44,022 nucleotides of DNA from a virus. The stretch spans positions 1-44,022 of the IMG/VR virus record IMGVR_UViG_3300031812_000006, one strand, 5' to 3'. Of the stretch, positions 14,272-23,262 are shown one piece after another (within the stretch, counting starts at the first letter, position 1; each line of letters begins with the position of its first letter). Both the position numbers and the translations under genes were made by a program. The notes beneath the pieces are model-generated. The model was not told the DNA's origin and searched no databases. It saw nothing but the letters and a program-made list of their open reading frames with translations.

Positions 14272-15805
14272 CGTTCCAGTGCGCCTCGCCGTCCGGATCT
14301 GCGCCGTAACATTTCCACGGCGGCTTTACACTTAGATCCGGGTTAAGGACGTCGGCCAGATTGACTTGCTTTGACCCAGGGACACCACCGGACGCGGAGA
14401 GGTTGCTGTCGAAGGCAGCTTTCGCACAGAACTTGTCGATCGGCGCCTGGCCAGCCGGCAATCCCCGACCAAACACCACTCCCTCGACGATGTTCTTCAT
14501 GAATCTGAGGTTCTCGATTCGGTACCGAGCTGTGAAACCATGGTCTCCCGGAGTCGTCTCGGGAGGGCCGTCGAGCACGATCACGTGTTTGCATCCAACG
14601 ACGGTATTGTTCAAAATGAAGATGTCTTTCGCGCCCGTAAGGATCTGGAATCCAAATCCCTTACCCATCGCCTGGTTGACGCGGAAGATGTTGTTGCTGA
14701 AGTGGATGTTCTTCACCGCACCGCTGAATCCACCGAGAATACTGCACCCGGCGCCGACGTTGTCGACCACGTTGTCACTAACCATGATCTCTTTAACGGC
14801 GCCCGGCCATTCTGTGCGGAGCGTAAACACGAAGGCCTCGCCGTTCTGTTGGCCGGCCCACGAGTTCGAAAGGCGGTTCCCAGAAATGAGAATGTTCTCT
14901 CCAGAATTGATCTCGATCAGGTTCTTGACTGAGATGCCGGCCTTGCGCCACGCGAGGTCTTTGGTGATGACGTTGTTCACGATCAGGATGTTCCGCGGGT
15001 TATTCGGTACAAGCGACGGAGATCCTCCGAAAATGATGACCTCGCCAGCCGCCTCGAGGTAGTTTTCGCGGATAACAAAGGGCCCCGTGGCGTTCCATGC
15101 GGCGATAGCCTGAGCCTCGACGTCAGAGAAGAATCCGATGATTCGGCAGCGCTGAACGATTGCGGAACCACAGTTGAGCGCTATACCGCGCCTAGCGCGG
15201 AACGTCCCGACGATCAGCAGGCGGTCGAAATGCAGGCGCGAAGGCAGCTTCACTGCGTCGGCGATTTGCCCGAATCCGCACATGATGGCATTCGCAGTAG
15301 CCGACGACGGCATGATCCGCAGTCCGATCAGCGAGTATCCCGATGCAAGCTCAGGGAACGCAAAAACGAACGGACCCTGAGAAGAGAATCGAGGAAGCTG
15401 TGCATTCACGTCCGGCATGCCGACCGGCGGCGCCTCGGCCCGCAGAACAATGGGTTCCGCTTGGCTAGGCTGCGGAGGGAAGGTGAACTGCCCGGTGACG
15501 GAGACGTCGTTGTCAAAGACGACCTCATCGCCGGGTTTTAAACCGTCGATGATCTTCTGAATCGCCTGGGCGTCGAACGACTTAGACACCCGATAGAGCT
15601 TCCCCCCGAACGGAGGCACAGGCGGCGGAGGAGTGCCGGGAGGATGCAGTGGCGCGGGCGGCGGCTCAGGAGGCGGAGGTCCGGGCGGCGGAGGTTGCGG
15701 CGGCGGCTCGGGGGGCGGCTGTGCAACCACCGAAATCCTCAGTGGAATCTCGACCGTGCCCGATGGGAGCAGGTCGACATCAAGGGCATCAATGTGAATG
15801 CGCAT
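14264..15805 (-). CDS. Right-handed parallel beta-helix protein (paralogue 1), probable tail spike or fibre
   Basis: 513 residues from the chosen start. Residues 1-28 form a small beta part. A proline-rich hinge follows (PPPEPPPQPPPPGPPPPEPP), then about 420 residues of beta-helix coils with stacked Asn (ENYLEAAGEVIIFGG, NILIVNNVITKD, NILISGNRLSNSW, IFILNNTVVG). It shares many blocks with the 3575-5092 protein, which lacks the proline hinge. It comes straight after the tail-tip genes and has its own promoter at 15815-15843 with almost no leader. The ATG at 15805 is therefore preferred over one at 15838 that lies inside the -35 box. A receptor-binding role is inferred from fold and position. 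No catalytic residues are recognised. Confidence 0.75.
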   Translation of the reverse strand: MRIHIDALDVDLLPSGTVEIPLRISVVAQPPPEPPPQPPPPGPPPPEPPPAPLHPPGTPPPPVPPFGGKLYRVSKSFDAQAIQKIIDGLKPGDEVVFDNDVSVTGQFTFPPQPSQAEPIVLRAEAPPVGMPDVNAQLPRFSSQGPFVFAFPELASGYSLIGLRIMPSSATANAIMCGFGQIADAVKLPSRLHFDRLLIVGTFRARRGIALNCGSAIVQRCRIIGFFSDVEAQAIAAWNATGPFVIRENYLEAAGEVIIFGGSPSLVPNNPRNILIVNNVITKDLAWRKAGISVKNLIEINSGENILISGNRLSNSWAGQQNGEAFVFTLRTEWPGAVKEIMVSDNVVDNVGAGCSILGGFSGAVKNIHFSNNIFRVNQAMGKGFGFQILTGAKDIFILNNTVVGCKHVIVLDGPPETTPGDHGFTARYRIENLRFMKNIVEGVVFGRGLPAGQAPIDKFCAKAAFDSNLSASGGVPGSKQVNLADVLNPDLSVKPPWKCYGADPDGEAHWNDD

Positions 15806-15814
15806 ATATTCTAG

Positions 15815-15843
15815 AGCATACAGGTAATCGCCTGGCATGTCAA
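15815..15843 (-). promoter_or_regulatory. Sigma-70 promoter giving a leaderless message for beta-helix protein 1
   Basis: On the minus strand there is consensus TTGACA (15843-15838), a 17-base spacer and TATGCT (15820-15815). A start point about 7 bases on would fall 2-4 bases before the ATG at 15805, leaving no room for a ribosome site. The gap between 15844 and 15947 holds no gene. It includes a short GAAGGC/GCCTTC hairpin beside the stop of the 89-residue gene. Confidence 0.6.
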
Positions 15844-15947
15844 GTGCGTTGTCACCTTAGCGTCTTGACGAATTGCACCGGGCGAGGCAGCAAGCGTGTG
15901 CTACGATGGAATCAATCCGCGAGTGCGGAGGTGGAAGGCCAACGCCT

Positions 15948-16217
15948 TCAGACGCCAGCGCCCATCAGCTTTAGGGCCGGCACCGCTGGCGAGGGTGGAG
16001 GTGCTGTTTGCTCGAACAGCACCTCCACGGCAAGCTGTGTGATCCTCGCTGCTAGCGAGGTGGGCTGCGCGAGGACCTCGACACCAACCTGCGTAACACG
16101 TGCCTCTACGGTCGTAGGCTGCGCGAGGACCTCGACACCAACCTGCGTAACACGTGCCTCTACGGTCGTAGGCTGCGCGAGGACCTCGACAGGCTCCTGT
16201 GTGTTCCGAACGGCCAT
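15948..16217 (-). CDS. Repeat protein of the tail-tip region (VEVLAQPT repeats)
   Basis: 89 residues. It is built from an 18-residue repeat with the core VEVLAQPTTVEARVTQVG, present twice exactly and then in decayed form (VEVLAQPTSLAARITQLA). Short phage proteins with the RVTQxxVEVL motif occur at the end of tail operons. They look like small beta-strand repeat proteins and may decorate the virion, but I know of no shown function. The DNA repeat is exact (16063-16170 plus part of a third unit), so it is young. The gene is the last of the long tail operon. The lectin-like gene precedes it by one base. Confidence 0.65.
   Translation of the reverse strand: MAVRNTQEPVEVLAQPTTVEARVTQVGVEVLAQPTTVEARVTQVGVEVLAQPTSLAARITQLAVEVLFEQTAPPPSPAVPALKLMGAGV
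16063..16191 (-). repeat. 54-base tandem repeat, two exact copies plus 21 bases
   Basis: Units at 16063-16116 and 16117-16170 are identical, and 16171-16191 repeats the first 21 bases. The unit length is a multiple of three and codes for the 18-residue repeat of the tail-tip protein, so copy number can change without a frameshift. Confidence 0.9.
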
Positions 16218-16218
16218 A

Positions 16219-17208
16219 TCAGCTCACGAGCTCGACGCCGGCCTCGAGCGCGTTCACCTGCGCTACAGTCCAGGCGGCGGACGTGTTTGGGTTGTTCTGC
16301 CACACGTTCCTTAGGTATACGTAGTTGTCAGAATGTCCAACCGTCGGGCCGGAGTAGTCTGTTGAGGCTGTGCGAATCAGAAGCCTCGACGACCGAGAGC
16401 CGGCGTCGTCCTTCCTCATCATCGCAAGGACCTGAATCCCCTTCACGTTACCAGTGAGCGTAATATCGCTCAGCGCATAGGTATCTTTGTTGGTAGCCGT
16501 AGATGTCGAGTTGTAGTCTGTATCGCCGTTCGGCGGGTTGTCGTCCACGTTCTGCCAGTTCGAGCCCGTCGATGGAGTCCACTGGGTGTAATTGCCGGCA
16601 CCGTTCGGGAACAGCGTCAGGATCTTGCAATCGCCCAGGAAGTCATTGTGCGTCGAGCCGTCGCCGTCGCAAATGTAAATGTCGTCGAAGTGCTTAACCG
16701 TGCCCCCTCCGGAGAACCCAACCCTGTCGGTGGCGTCCTGCGATCCACCGCGAGTGTTTACGGAGCTCGCGGAGGTTTCAGTGGTTCCGTTCACCCGCAA
16801 CTCGAAGCTACCTGCCGTGCTGTGGATCGTTACCTTAAACTCGATGTAGTACCAGGCATTAAGTACAAACGAGTTGGTGCTGGCTCCGATAATTGTCCCG
16901 CCGTCACCGCCTCGGCGAACGCGGAAGCGGTAATCTGTATCGAACGTTACAGTAATCTGAGGGCCGCCAGGCATTTGCTCGTAAAGCCTGATGATGGCGT
17001 TGTTTATTACCAGAGGTGATGGTATTCGGAACGCACATCCGACAATCCACTGTGTATTCGCCGCGAGTGTTTTGCGGAACTCCGAGGCACCGAAGTAACC
17101 GTTGCCGGTCCGCCCGCCGGTCGAGCCGATCTCTCCAGTCCCGGCAATCTCATACTTCTGCGCGAGCGATGTGTAGTGGTCGAACCCATCAAGAAAACGG
17201 AGCGCCAT
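16219..17208 (-). CDS. Tail-tip protein with a concanavalin A-like lectin fold
   Basis: 329 residues. It opens with MALRFLDGFDHYTSL, a beginning typical of phage lectin-fold virion proteins, and continues as beta strands rich in Thr, Asn and Gly (WYYIEFKVTIHSTAGSFELRVNGT, VKHFDDIYICDGDG). The FDDIYI block is typical of the laminin-G/concanavalin A-like domain in tail and fibre proteins. It probably binds sugar or packs at the tail tip. It follows a 166-residue tail protein and precedes the repeat protein with gaps of only 1-3 bases, so all are co-translated late genes. Confidence 0.7.
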   Translation of the reverse strand: MALRFLDGFDHYTSLAQKYEIAGTGEIGSTGGRTGNGYFGASEFRKTLAANTQWIVGCAFRIPSPLVINNAIIRLYEQMPGGPQITVTFDTDYRFRVRRGGDGGTIIGASTNSFVLNAWYYIEFKVTIHSTAGSFELRVNGTTETSASSVNTRGGSQDATDRVGFSGGGTVKHFDDIYICDGDGSTHNDFLGDCKILTLFPNGAGNYTQWTPSTGSNWQNVDDNPPNGDTDYNSTSTATNKDTYALSDITLTGNVKGIQVLAMMRKDDAGSRSSRLLIRTASTDYSGPTVGHSDNYVYLRNVWQNNPNTSAAWTVAQVNALEAGVELVS

Positions 17209-17211
17209 AGC

Positions 17212-17712
17212 TTATGCCTCGTAATAGGTGACCGCCCATCGCACAGTGTGCGCCTGGTCGGTGGTGAGTAGCAGGGCTTCTCCCGTGCCGGTCCCGAACA
17301 GATAGTAGGGCGAGGTCGTCGAGAGATTGGCGCCAACGCTGACCGATGATGGTGATTGCAAGACGAGGCTCCACAGATCAGCAACAGGGTTGCTGCCGGT
17401 CTGGAAGATGACGTTCGTCAAAGCCGTACCGATCATGGTCACAGAATAGGAGACCACCCTGATCTTCTTCGATGGAACGGCCGAGACAATTGTATGCTGC
17501 CCGGAGGTCGAGAATGTCCCCGTTTTGGACTTCAGCGTCACGCCTGAGCCTCCTCCGAGCACCGCCGACGCAGGCACGACATTTCCGGATGCGTCGAAGA
17601 CAGCCGGCTCGCCTTCCTCTGGCGAGCCGCCTCCGAACATCTGGAACTTCGCGCCAGTGCCCTGGCGGTGCGCGTCTCTGACTTGATCATAAGCGATGTT
17701 ACCTCGTGCCAT
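17212..17712 (-). CDS. Putative minor tail protein, 166 residues
   Basis: The N-terminus (MARGNIAYDQVRDAHRQG) is followed by a Gly/Ser-rich linker and a beta-rich C-terminal half (SGQHTIVSAVPSKKIRVVSYSVTMIG and VRWAVTYYEA). Small beta-rich proteins of this kind often lie between the tail hub and fibre genes. I do not recognise a specific family. It stands 1 base from the tail hub gene and 3 bases from the lectin-like gene. A structural role is inferred from position. Confidence 0.6.
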   Translation of the reverse strand: MARGNIAYDQVRDAHRQGTGAKFQMFGGGSPEEGEPAVFDASGNVVPASAVLGGGSGVTLKSKTGTFSTSGQHTIVSAVPSKKIRVVSYSVTMIGTALTNVIFQTGSNPVADLWSLVLQSPSSVSVGANLSTTSPYYLFGTGTGEALLLTTDQAHTVRWAVTYYEA

Positions 17713-17713
17713 G

Positions 17714-20080
17714 TCATCGCCCTGCCACGACCGTCGTTCCCGTAACCGTACCCGTCACCCCGTAGATCGAATCGACCTCAGGTGAGTTCCCTGGATTCAG
17801 AAGCGCAAACTGGAGCCCGTCAACCGGTGGCTGGTTCAGCATCGCCGACACAATGTCGGTCTCTGTGATCTGTCGACTCCAGATGTACACCTGAGCAAGA
17901 GTCCCCTGTAGTGGCCGCCAATGCGCCCTCGCCTTCTTGTTCCCCATGTACAGCTCGGTCTCCGATCCGGTCCCGACGGTCGCACCTGGATTTTCACTGT
18001 AGCTCACGGTTCCGATGAACTGTAGCGTGGTGCCATTCGTCCCCTCGCTGCCAACCCAGCACTTGTACTCCTTCGCGATCGAATCGCGGGAAAACGCCAC
18101 GAATCTCCAGGAGTCGTCCGGCAGTCCGGTGTTGAACACAGCCCCGTGGTTCGTGATCGGCGGCCCGGAGTCGTGCCCTACCAGCAAATTCACCCCGCCG
18201 GTACGGTTTTCGACGCGAACGCAGTAAGGCACCGCGTCGTTGATGTTGTACGTACCATCCTTACCGTAGGCCAGGATGGCGTGGCCAGCGTCCGTGAGTG
18301 AGCTGCACTTGATCCAAAAGCCGATCCCCAAATCTCCAATGATTCGGAGATGATCGTGCTTGCCATACTGAACAATGTCTGACCCTCCATTGAATCGCCG
18401 GGCCTTCGTGGTGCTCCCTGAGGGCACGCCGCTCGACCAGTACACAGCGATGTGAGTGCTTCCACTGTCAGGCGCCACTGTGTAGGTGATGTCCGCGCCA
18501 GAAATCGAGTAGTCGATGGCCGGCCTCTGATAGACGCCGTTAAGGAAAAGGAAGAGCGAAGTCGGCGGATTCGGGAGGTATGAGAGCTTGAACGATGTGT
18601 TGGTACCGTTCACAGCGCCGGCAGGGATTTCCCTGATAATCGTGCCGGATATGCCGGAATTGTGATTGATCGCGCTCGATCCGTCAGCGATCCCGATCCG
18701 CGCCATCTCGACGAGCTTCTCCACGTACGAGATTGGCATGCCATACGGCTCGTTAGTTGTAAGCGTGATCCGCGTCCTCAGGATGTCGTTCGGAGTGGCC
18801 GCGATCCAGTTGTACTCGCACCGCTCAATGAGGTAGTTGCCATTGATACCGAACGCGCTGACGTTCACGGTCGCCTTCTGGCCAGGCTGGAGCCCCAGAA
18901 CGTCGGTCTCGAGTGAAATGCGAACCGCAGAACTACCGAATTGCCTTAGCCTGCCCTGAGCAATTGCCTTGAGGGCCCCGACTGACGCGATGTTCCGTTG
19001 TTCTTCGATGGCTTCCCAAATACCGCTACCGCCCTCCGCGGCTTTGCGGGCCGCCTGCTCCGTAGTGTCGTCCTCCGTGATAACCCTGATGCCAGGGTTT
19101 TGGGCAGATGGATCTTGGGGTGAGCCTGGTGGCGTGGATGGAGTCCATGCGGCCGTATATCGCACCCGGATCACCTCACCTCCAACTGCCGGGCCCCAAT
19201 CGAGCGCGAAGACGCCGATGCCACCGATCTTGTAGTAGAAGTCATACCCGGATGGCGGGATCTGCTGGGCGCTGAACGAGTCGATCCCGATGAAGGTCTT
19301 CGGGATGTCGTCAACGGTGATCTCGAGGACCTTCTGTATGACGTACTTCGTGGGAAAGATCACCTGGCCGGCGAAGGCTGTGATCGGAGGTTCAAGTTGT
19401 TGGCCGCTGGCCGATGATCCAGCGGTTGAGGCAACCGAGATTGAGGTCCGCTCGTGCTGCCTGTTGCGGTAGTTCTCATCCGAGCGCTCGACCACCATAT
19501 CTCGCCAGTTGTTTGAGGTGTCCGTGAAGGACGCCGGCGCAGGATTCGAGGTGAACGCCGAGAAGTGGAGGACCTTATCGAAGTCGATGAACCATTGATA
19601 ACCCGTCACGGTAGCGAGCCTATTGAAGACGGAGGCCGCCGACTCGTAGAAGAACGTCAACCGCTCGTCAATAATCGGAGAGGGGCTTGCTACGCCTCCC
19701 AAGGAGATGCCCTCATCCTTGAGGAAGGTGTCCACGACATGCATAACGATCGTGTAAAGATCGAGGCCAGAGTAGTCTGCCGTCACGAGGCGACGCTGTG
19801 GAATGTGGTTGTAATCCCACGCATCGACCTCGAAGCGTTGGAGACCGCCGGCGGCTAATGTCTTGCTCTCCACGATTCTGGAGATGTTGCCGGCAAAGTA
19901 CTTGGTCGCAGGCGATGCCCCGTCATCGATGATGATCTCGTTCCCGAGCGAAGGCCTGTATCCCCCAGTTCCGAGCAGCACGCAGGTGAGGGTGGCCTTA
20001 CCGTTGATGTCGCGTGTGATCTTACAACTGTCGAGTGCCAGATAGCTCGACCGATCAGTGCCTGCGATCAGCGCTCTCAT
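17714..20080 (-). CDS. Tail hub/baseplate protein with a C-terminal LamG-like domain
   Basis: 788 residues. The first 420 resemble the hub proteins that follow the tape measure gene in siphophages: a beta domain, a segment DLYTIVMHVVDTFLKDEGI, and the block FFYESAASVFNRLATVTGYQW, which is typical of hub proteins that probe the cell. A short beta domain follows near residue 500 (SLFLFLNGVYQRPAIDYSI). A laminin-G-like domain fills the C-terminus (SWRFVAFSRDSIAKEYKCWV, LQGTLAQVYIWSRQI). The protein would cap the tail tube, with the lectin-like part facing the host surface. It overlaps the tape measure stop by 4 bases. Confidence 0.75.
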   Translation of the reverse strand: MRALIAGTDRSSYLALDSCKITRDINGKATLTCVLLGTGGYRPSLGNEIIIDDGASPATKYFAGNISRIVESKTLAAGGLQRFEVDAWDYNHIPQRRLVTADYSGLDLYTIVMHVVDTFLKDEGISLGGVASPSPIIDERLTFFYESAASVFNRLATVTGYQWFIDFDKVLHFSAFTSNPAPASFTDTSNNWRDMVVERSDENYRNRQHERTSISVASTAGSSASGQQLEPPITAFAGQVIFPTKYVIQKVLEITVDDIPKTFIGIDSFSAQQIPPSGYDFYYKIGGIGVFALDWGPAVGGEVIRVRYTAAWTPSTPPGSPQDPSAQNPGIRVITEDDTTEQAARKAAEGGSGIWEAIEEQRNIASVGALKAIAQGRLRQFGSSAVRISLETDVLGLQPGQKATVNVSAFGINGNYLIERCEYNWIAATPNDILRTRITLTTNEPYGMPISYVEKLVEMARIGIADGSSAINHNSGISGTIIREIPAGAVNGTNTSFKLSYLPNPPTSLFLFLNGVYQRPAIDYSISGADITYTVAPDSGSTHIAVYWSSGVPSGSTTKARRFNGGSDIVQYGKHDHLRIIGDLGIGFWIKCSSLTDAGHAILAYGKDGTYNINDAVPYCVRVENRTGGVNLLVGHDSGPPITNHGAVFNTGLPDDSWRFVAFSRDSIAKEYKCWVGSEGTNGTTLQFIGTVSYSENPGATVGTGSETELYMGNKKARAHWRPLQGTLAQVYIWSRQITETDIVSAMLNQPPVDGLQFALLNPGNSPEVDSIYGVTGTVTGTTVVAGR

Positions 20081-23061
20081 ACAAGTTGACCCGTAGCCTT
20101 CGCCTGCCGTACGAACTGGTCGATCACGTACTGAGCGAACTCCCTATCTCGCGTGGTCCCGCCCTCAAATCGGATGGTGATGCCGCCGGGAGCGACAGGT
20201 CTCTCTGGTGTGCTGGCCGGGCCGACAGCGAAGATTGCCCTGGCTGCCCCGCTGGTCGCCATACTGACAGCAGAAGTGACCGTCGAGACCGCCTTTTCAG
20301 CGGCATCGGCGAGTCGACTGAATGCAACCCCGATTGCGCCGCTGGACGTCTTGGTAGTCTCTGCTAGTTCTTCCACTGATGAGGTAGCGTTTGTTGCGAC
20401 ATCCTCGAGCGCGGAGTGGGCAGACGAGAGGTTTTCGACAACCGGGACCGCTCTCGAAGCTGCTGTGGTGATCTCGCGGACGCTATCGGTCGCTTTTTGC
20501 GCCTGTTCCGCGAGCTTCTGCATCTCCTCCTCGGTGCGTTTTGACGCGCCGCTTCCAGTGATGCCGAGCTGTACCAGTACTGCGTGGATCTTCCAGAGTA
20601 CCCCGGTGGCCTCTGCCATCCAGGGCCACCACTTGTTCGCGGTCTCCTGCAAGGCGATCAACTGATTCAGGATTCCACGCGTGGTGACCTCGATGCGCCC
20701 GATGTCCTGCTCCATCCGGCGGCCCTGGAAGAACTTGAAGACGTCCGTGATCGCAGAGACGACGCCGGTAATCATGTTGAGCGTCGGGATCAGACCACCC
20801 TCAGGAGTTGGAACAGATCCAGGCGCGGCGCCGCCAGCGGCCCCTGCAGCAGCCCCTCCAGCAGTCCCGCCAGCAACCGCGCCAGAGGCGGCCTTGGCGA
20901 AACCTGTGATGGTCTGTGTCAGGTCCTTGAACGCCTTGATGAGATTCGGAATATGCCCGTTGATCAGATCTTTGATGACCTTAACCAGCATGCCGGCGAG
21001 CTGCTCGGTGACAAGCCTCATTACGGCATTTCCGATTTCTCTCAGTGCCCCCACGAATACCTTCTGCAGTTCTCCGCCCTTGAGGATCACGTCAGCCAGG
21101 CCCTTGCCCAGATCGTTCACGATCGTGGAGACCTGCCTGTGGAACGTTTTCCAGGCTTGATCCTGCTCCTTGAAGATTTTCTTGGACTGCGTGGAAATCG
21201 CCTCGAACGTCTGGTTCATGGAAGCTTCGAGGCCCGCCGGCAACTTGGGCAGCTCTGTCGAGAATCGCCGGAGCCCATCGAGCGATGCGTCGAATACCTG
21301 AGTGCTGCTCTCCTCGAGGATAGAAAGACCCTTGCCGATGTCTGTGATCGCGACGTTGACCCTGTTGAGATCTGGAAGTGCAGCCTCAGCAGCACCCTGC
21401 CAGCTCATGATGATGACGTCGAGGCCCTCCTCGCGCAATCGCTTTGAGTTCTCCAGGATCTGGAACCACTGCTGTTCCAATTGTTTGAGCGACTCGTCCT
21501 CCGCAATCGAGCGCATCACCCCTCGGATACCGCGAGCTGCCTCAGCCGCCTCCTCGAAGGAGCGCCTTACCATCTCAAGCCACCTGCGCATCGCCTCCTG
21601 TGCCTCGGATGACTGAGAGACGGCCTTCGTAAGGGCCTGGGTGGCGGTTGAGGTGCTCTGCGTAGCGGCAGCCGCCCGCCTCAGCTTGAGAGCGTACTCC
21701 TCGAGCGATGAATTGCCCCGCTCGATTACGATACCTTTCGCTTTGAGCTTCGCCTCAAGGAGCGCTACAGACTGAATGAATTCTTCGTTTGCGGCCTTCG
21801 CCTGATTGGTGGTGCCGTTGAGTTTCGCTATAAGCGCGCCTGGAACATCGGCGATTCGCTGGAAGAATCGATCAAGAGCGGGAATCTGCGAGACGATGTT
21901 TCTGTCGATCCACTCACCAAGTTTCCATCCCACGAATGCAGCAGCGGCAAGCGAGGCTGCTTTGGCAACAGCGAGCACCTTCAGCTCGAGCCCGACAAGT
22001 GCTCCAGTGGTTCCGGTAGCAATCGCCACGGCGACGTTACTGACAGCGGAAGCGAGGGACCCGAGTCCGGTGGTCGCGAGCGCCATCAGTGCAGGCCCAA
22101 GGCGCAGGATAAACGCTTCAAGCTGTGCGAATGTTTTGATGAGCTGTCCTACTCCAACCGTCAATGGACCTACGGCAGCGAGCGCGGCCGTGATACTGAC
22201 CACTGCGAGTTGCACGTTGTCCGGCAGCCGAGAAAATGCCTGGGCCAGACCAGTCAGACCGTCGAGGACGGGCTGGAGTGCGCGCAGCGCGGCACTGGCG
22301 AATGGAACCAGGGATTCGCCGGCCTGGGCGATCGCGCGGTTTAGCGAGTCGCGGAAGTTCTCGATGTCGTTTTTGATACCACCAGTGACGCGAGGTAGCT
22401 CGCTGAGGCCCTTGAGCATCACCTGGATGAACTTTTCGGCGCTTACGCCCATCTTCTGCAGGATCTCGGTATCGATTGTTCCGAACTCCCGCTTCATTAT
22501 GGTGGCAAGCTGAGGGATCCGCTCAAGCAAGGGCCTTAGGTTGTCGGCTGTCACCTTGCCGCGAGAGGCAAGCTGACCGAGTTGACGGATCGCCTCCTCC
22601 AGGTCGGCCCGTCCTCTTCCAACGGATGCAAGTGCGTTCCCGAGTTGCTGGAGAATCTCAATCGTCCTCTCGGCGGAGAAACCTACCGCTCGGAGGTTGA
22701 CCGCTCCCTGTACGGCCTCTTTGAACCCAAGTCCTGGCAGCTCTGCGACCTTTTTAAGGCGCTCGAACATCAACGCCGCTTCGCCAGCAGACGAGCTCAC
22801 AGCCAAGAGCGCCCGGCGCAGTGCGTCAATGTCTCCAGCGGCCTTCACTGACACGCTGGCGAACGCTGTAAGGGGCGCCGTGATACCTAGACTCAAGCGA
22901 GTGCCGATGTCGGTAAGTTTGTTACCCAGGCGCTCAAACCCCGAGCTCAGCTTGCCAGCGAAAGACACGGCCTTGCCGATCTCGGTCGAGAAGCGCTGCA
23001 TGCCGCGCTCGAACTCGCTGGTGTCTGCGCCGATCTTTACGAGGAGGCTACCCAGAGCCAT
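20077..23061 (-). CDS. Tail tape measure protein
   Basis: 994 residues, the longest gene of the phage part. The N-terminal tape measure domain is clear: RLSLGITAPLTAFASVSVKAAG, then LPGLGFKEAVQGAVNLRAVGFS and RGKVTADNLRPLLERIPQL. Hydrophobic segments follow at about 280-390, then long helical, coiled-coil-prone stretches and an Ala/Gly-rich part near residue 750. Using the usual 1.5 angstrom per residue, the tail would be near 150 nm, which is an estimate from family knowledge. It follows the tail chaperone genes, as expected, and defines the phage as a siphovirus. Confidence 0.92.
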   Translation of the reverse strand: MALGSLLVKIGADTSEFERGMQRFSTEIGKAVSFAGKLSSGFERLGNKLTDIGTRLSLGITAPLTAFASVSVKAAGDIDALRRALLAVSSSAGEAALMFERLKKVAELPGLGFKEAVQGAVNLRAVGFSAERTIEILQQLGNALASVGRGRADLEEAIRQLGQLASRGKVTADNLRPLLERIPQLATIMKREFGTIDTEILQKMGVSAEKFIQVMLKGLSELPRVTGGIKNDIENFRDSLNRAIAQAGESLVPFASAALRALQPVLDGLTGLAQAFSRLPDNVQLAVVSITAALAAVGPLTVGVGQLIKTFAQLEAFILRLGPALMALATTGLGSLASAVSNVAVAIATGTTGALVGLELKVLAVAKAASLAAAAFVGWKLGEWIDRNIVSQIPALDRFFQRIADVPGALIAKLNGTTNQAKAANEEFIQSVALLEAKLKAKGIVIERGNSSLEEYALKLRRAAAATQSTSTATQALTKAVSQSSEAQEAMRRWLEMVRRSFEEAAEAARGIRGVMRSIAEDESLKQLEQQWFQILENSKRLREEGLDVIIMSWQGAAEAALPDLNRVNVAITDIGKGLSILEESSTQVFDASLDGLRRFSTELPKLPAGLEASMNQTFEAISTQSKKIFKEQDQAWKTFHRQVSTIVNDLGKGLADVILKGGELQKVFVGALREIGNAVMRLVTEQLAGMLVKVIKDLINGHIPNLIKAFKDLTQTITGFAKAASGAVAGGTAGGAAAGAAGGAAPGSVPTPEGGLIPTLNMITGVVSAITDVFKFFQGRRMEQDIGRIEVTTRGILNQLIALQETANKWWPWMAEATGVLWKIHAVLVQLGITGSGASKRTEEEMQKLAEQAQKATDSVREITTAASRAVPVVENLSSAHSALEDVATNATSSVEELAETTKTSSGAIGVAFSRLADAAEKAVSTVTSAVSMATSGAARAIFAVGPASTPERPVAPGGITIRFEGGTTRDREFAQYVIDQFVRQAKATGQLV

Positions 23062-23257
23062 CGCGAGCCCTCCGTCTCAGTATCGCACGGTTCTTTCGGA
23101 ACAGCAGGTCGAGCTCTGCAGCCTGTTGCTCCGGGGTTCGCCTCTGTTGCCCAGGCCAGCGCCGCCTCATGAGGGCCTCGAACATCGATGGCGTCAGATC
23201 CCAGAACTCGTCGTCCGACAATCCGATGTCGACCTTGGCAGCCGCCCAGAGCGCCAC
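23048..23257 (-). CDS. Tail assembly chaperone, second part
   Basis: 69 residues: VALWAAAKVDIGLSDDEFWDLTPSMFEALMRR is typical of the product encoded just before tape measure genes. It probably guides the tape measure with the 99-residue partner. The frame begins at a GTG 5 bases after the partner's stop, and codons read naturally for at least four residues before the GTG (AIDW). This hints that it may be made as a -1 frameshift extension of the partner, as in many siphophages. I see no classical slippery heptamer. A separate GTG start is the default. Confidence 0.65.
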   Translation of the reverse strand: MALWAAAKVDIGLSDDEFWDLTPSMFEALMRRRWPGQQRRTPEQQAAELDLLFRKNRAILRRRARDGSG

Positions 23258-23262
23258 CCAGT

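Noticed and set aside
16063-16191. CRISPR or attachment repeats
   Set aside because: They are head-to-tail copies without spacers, in frame inside a gene.
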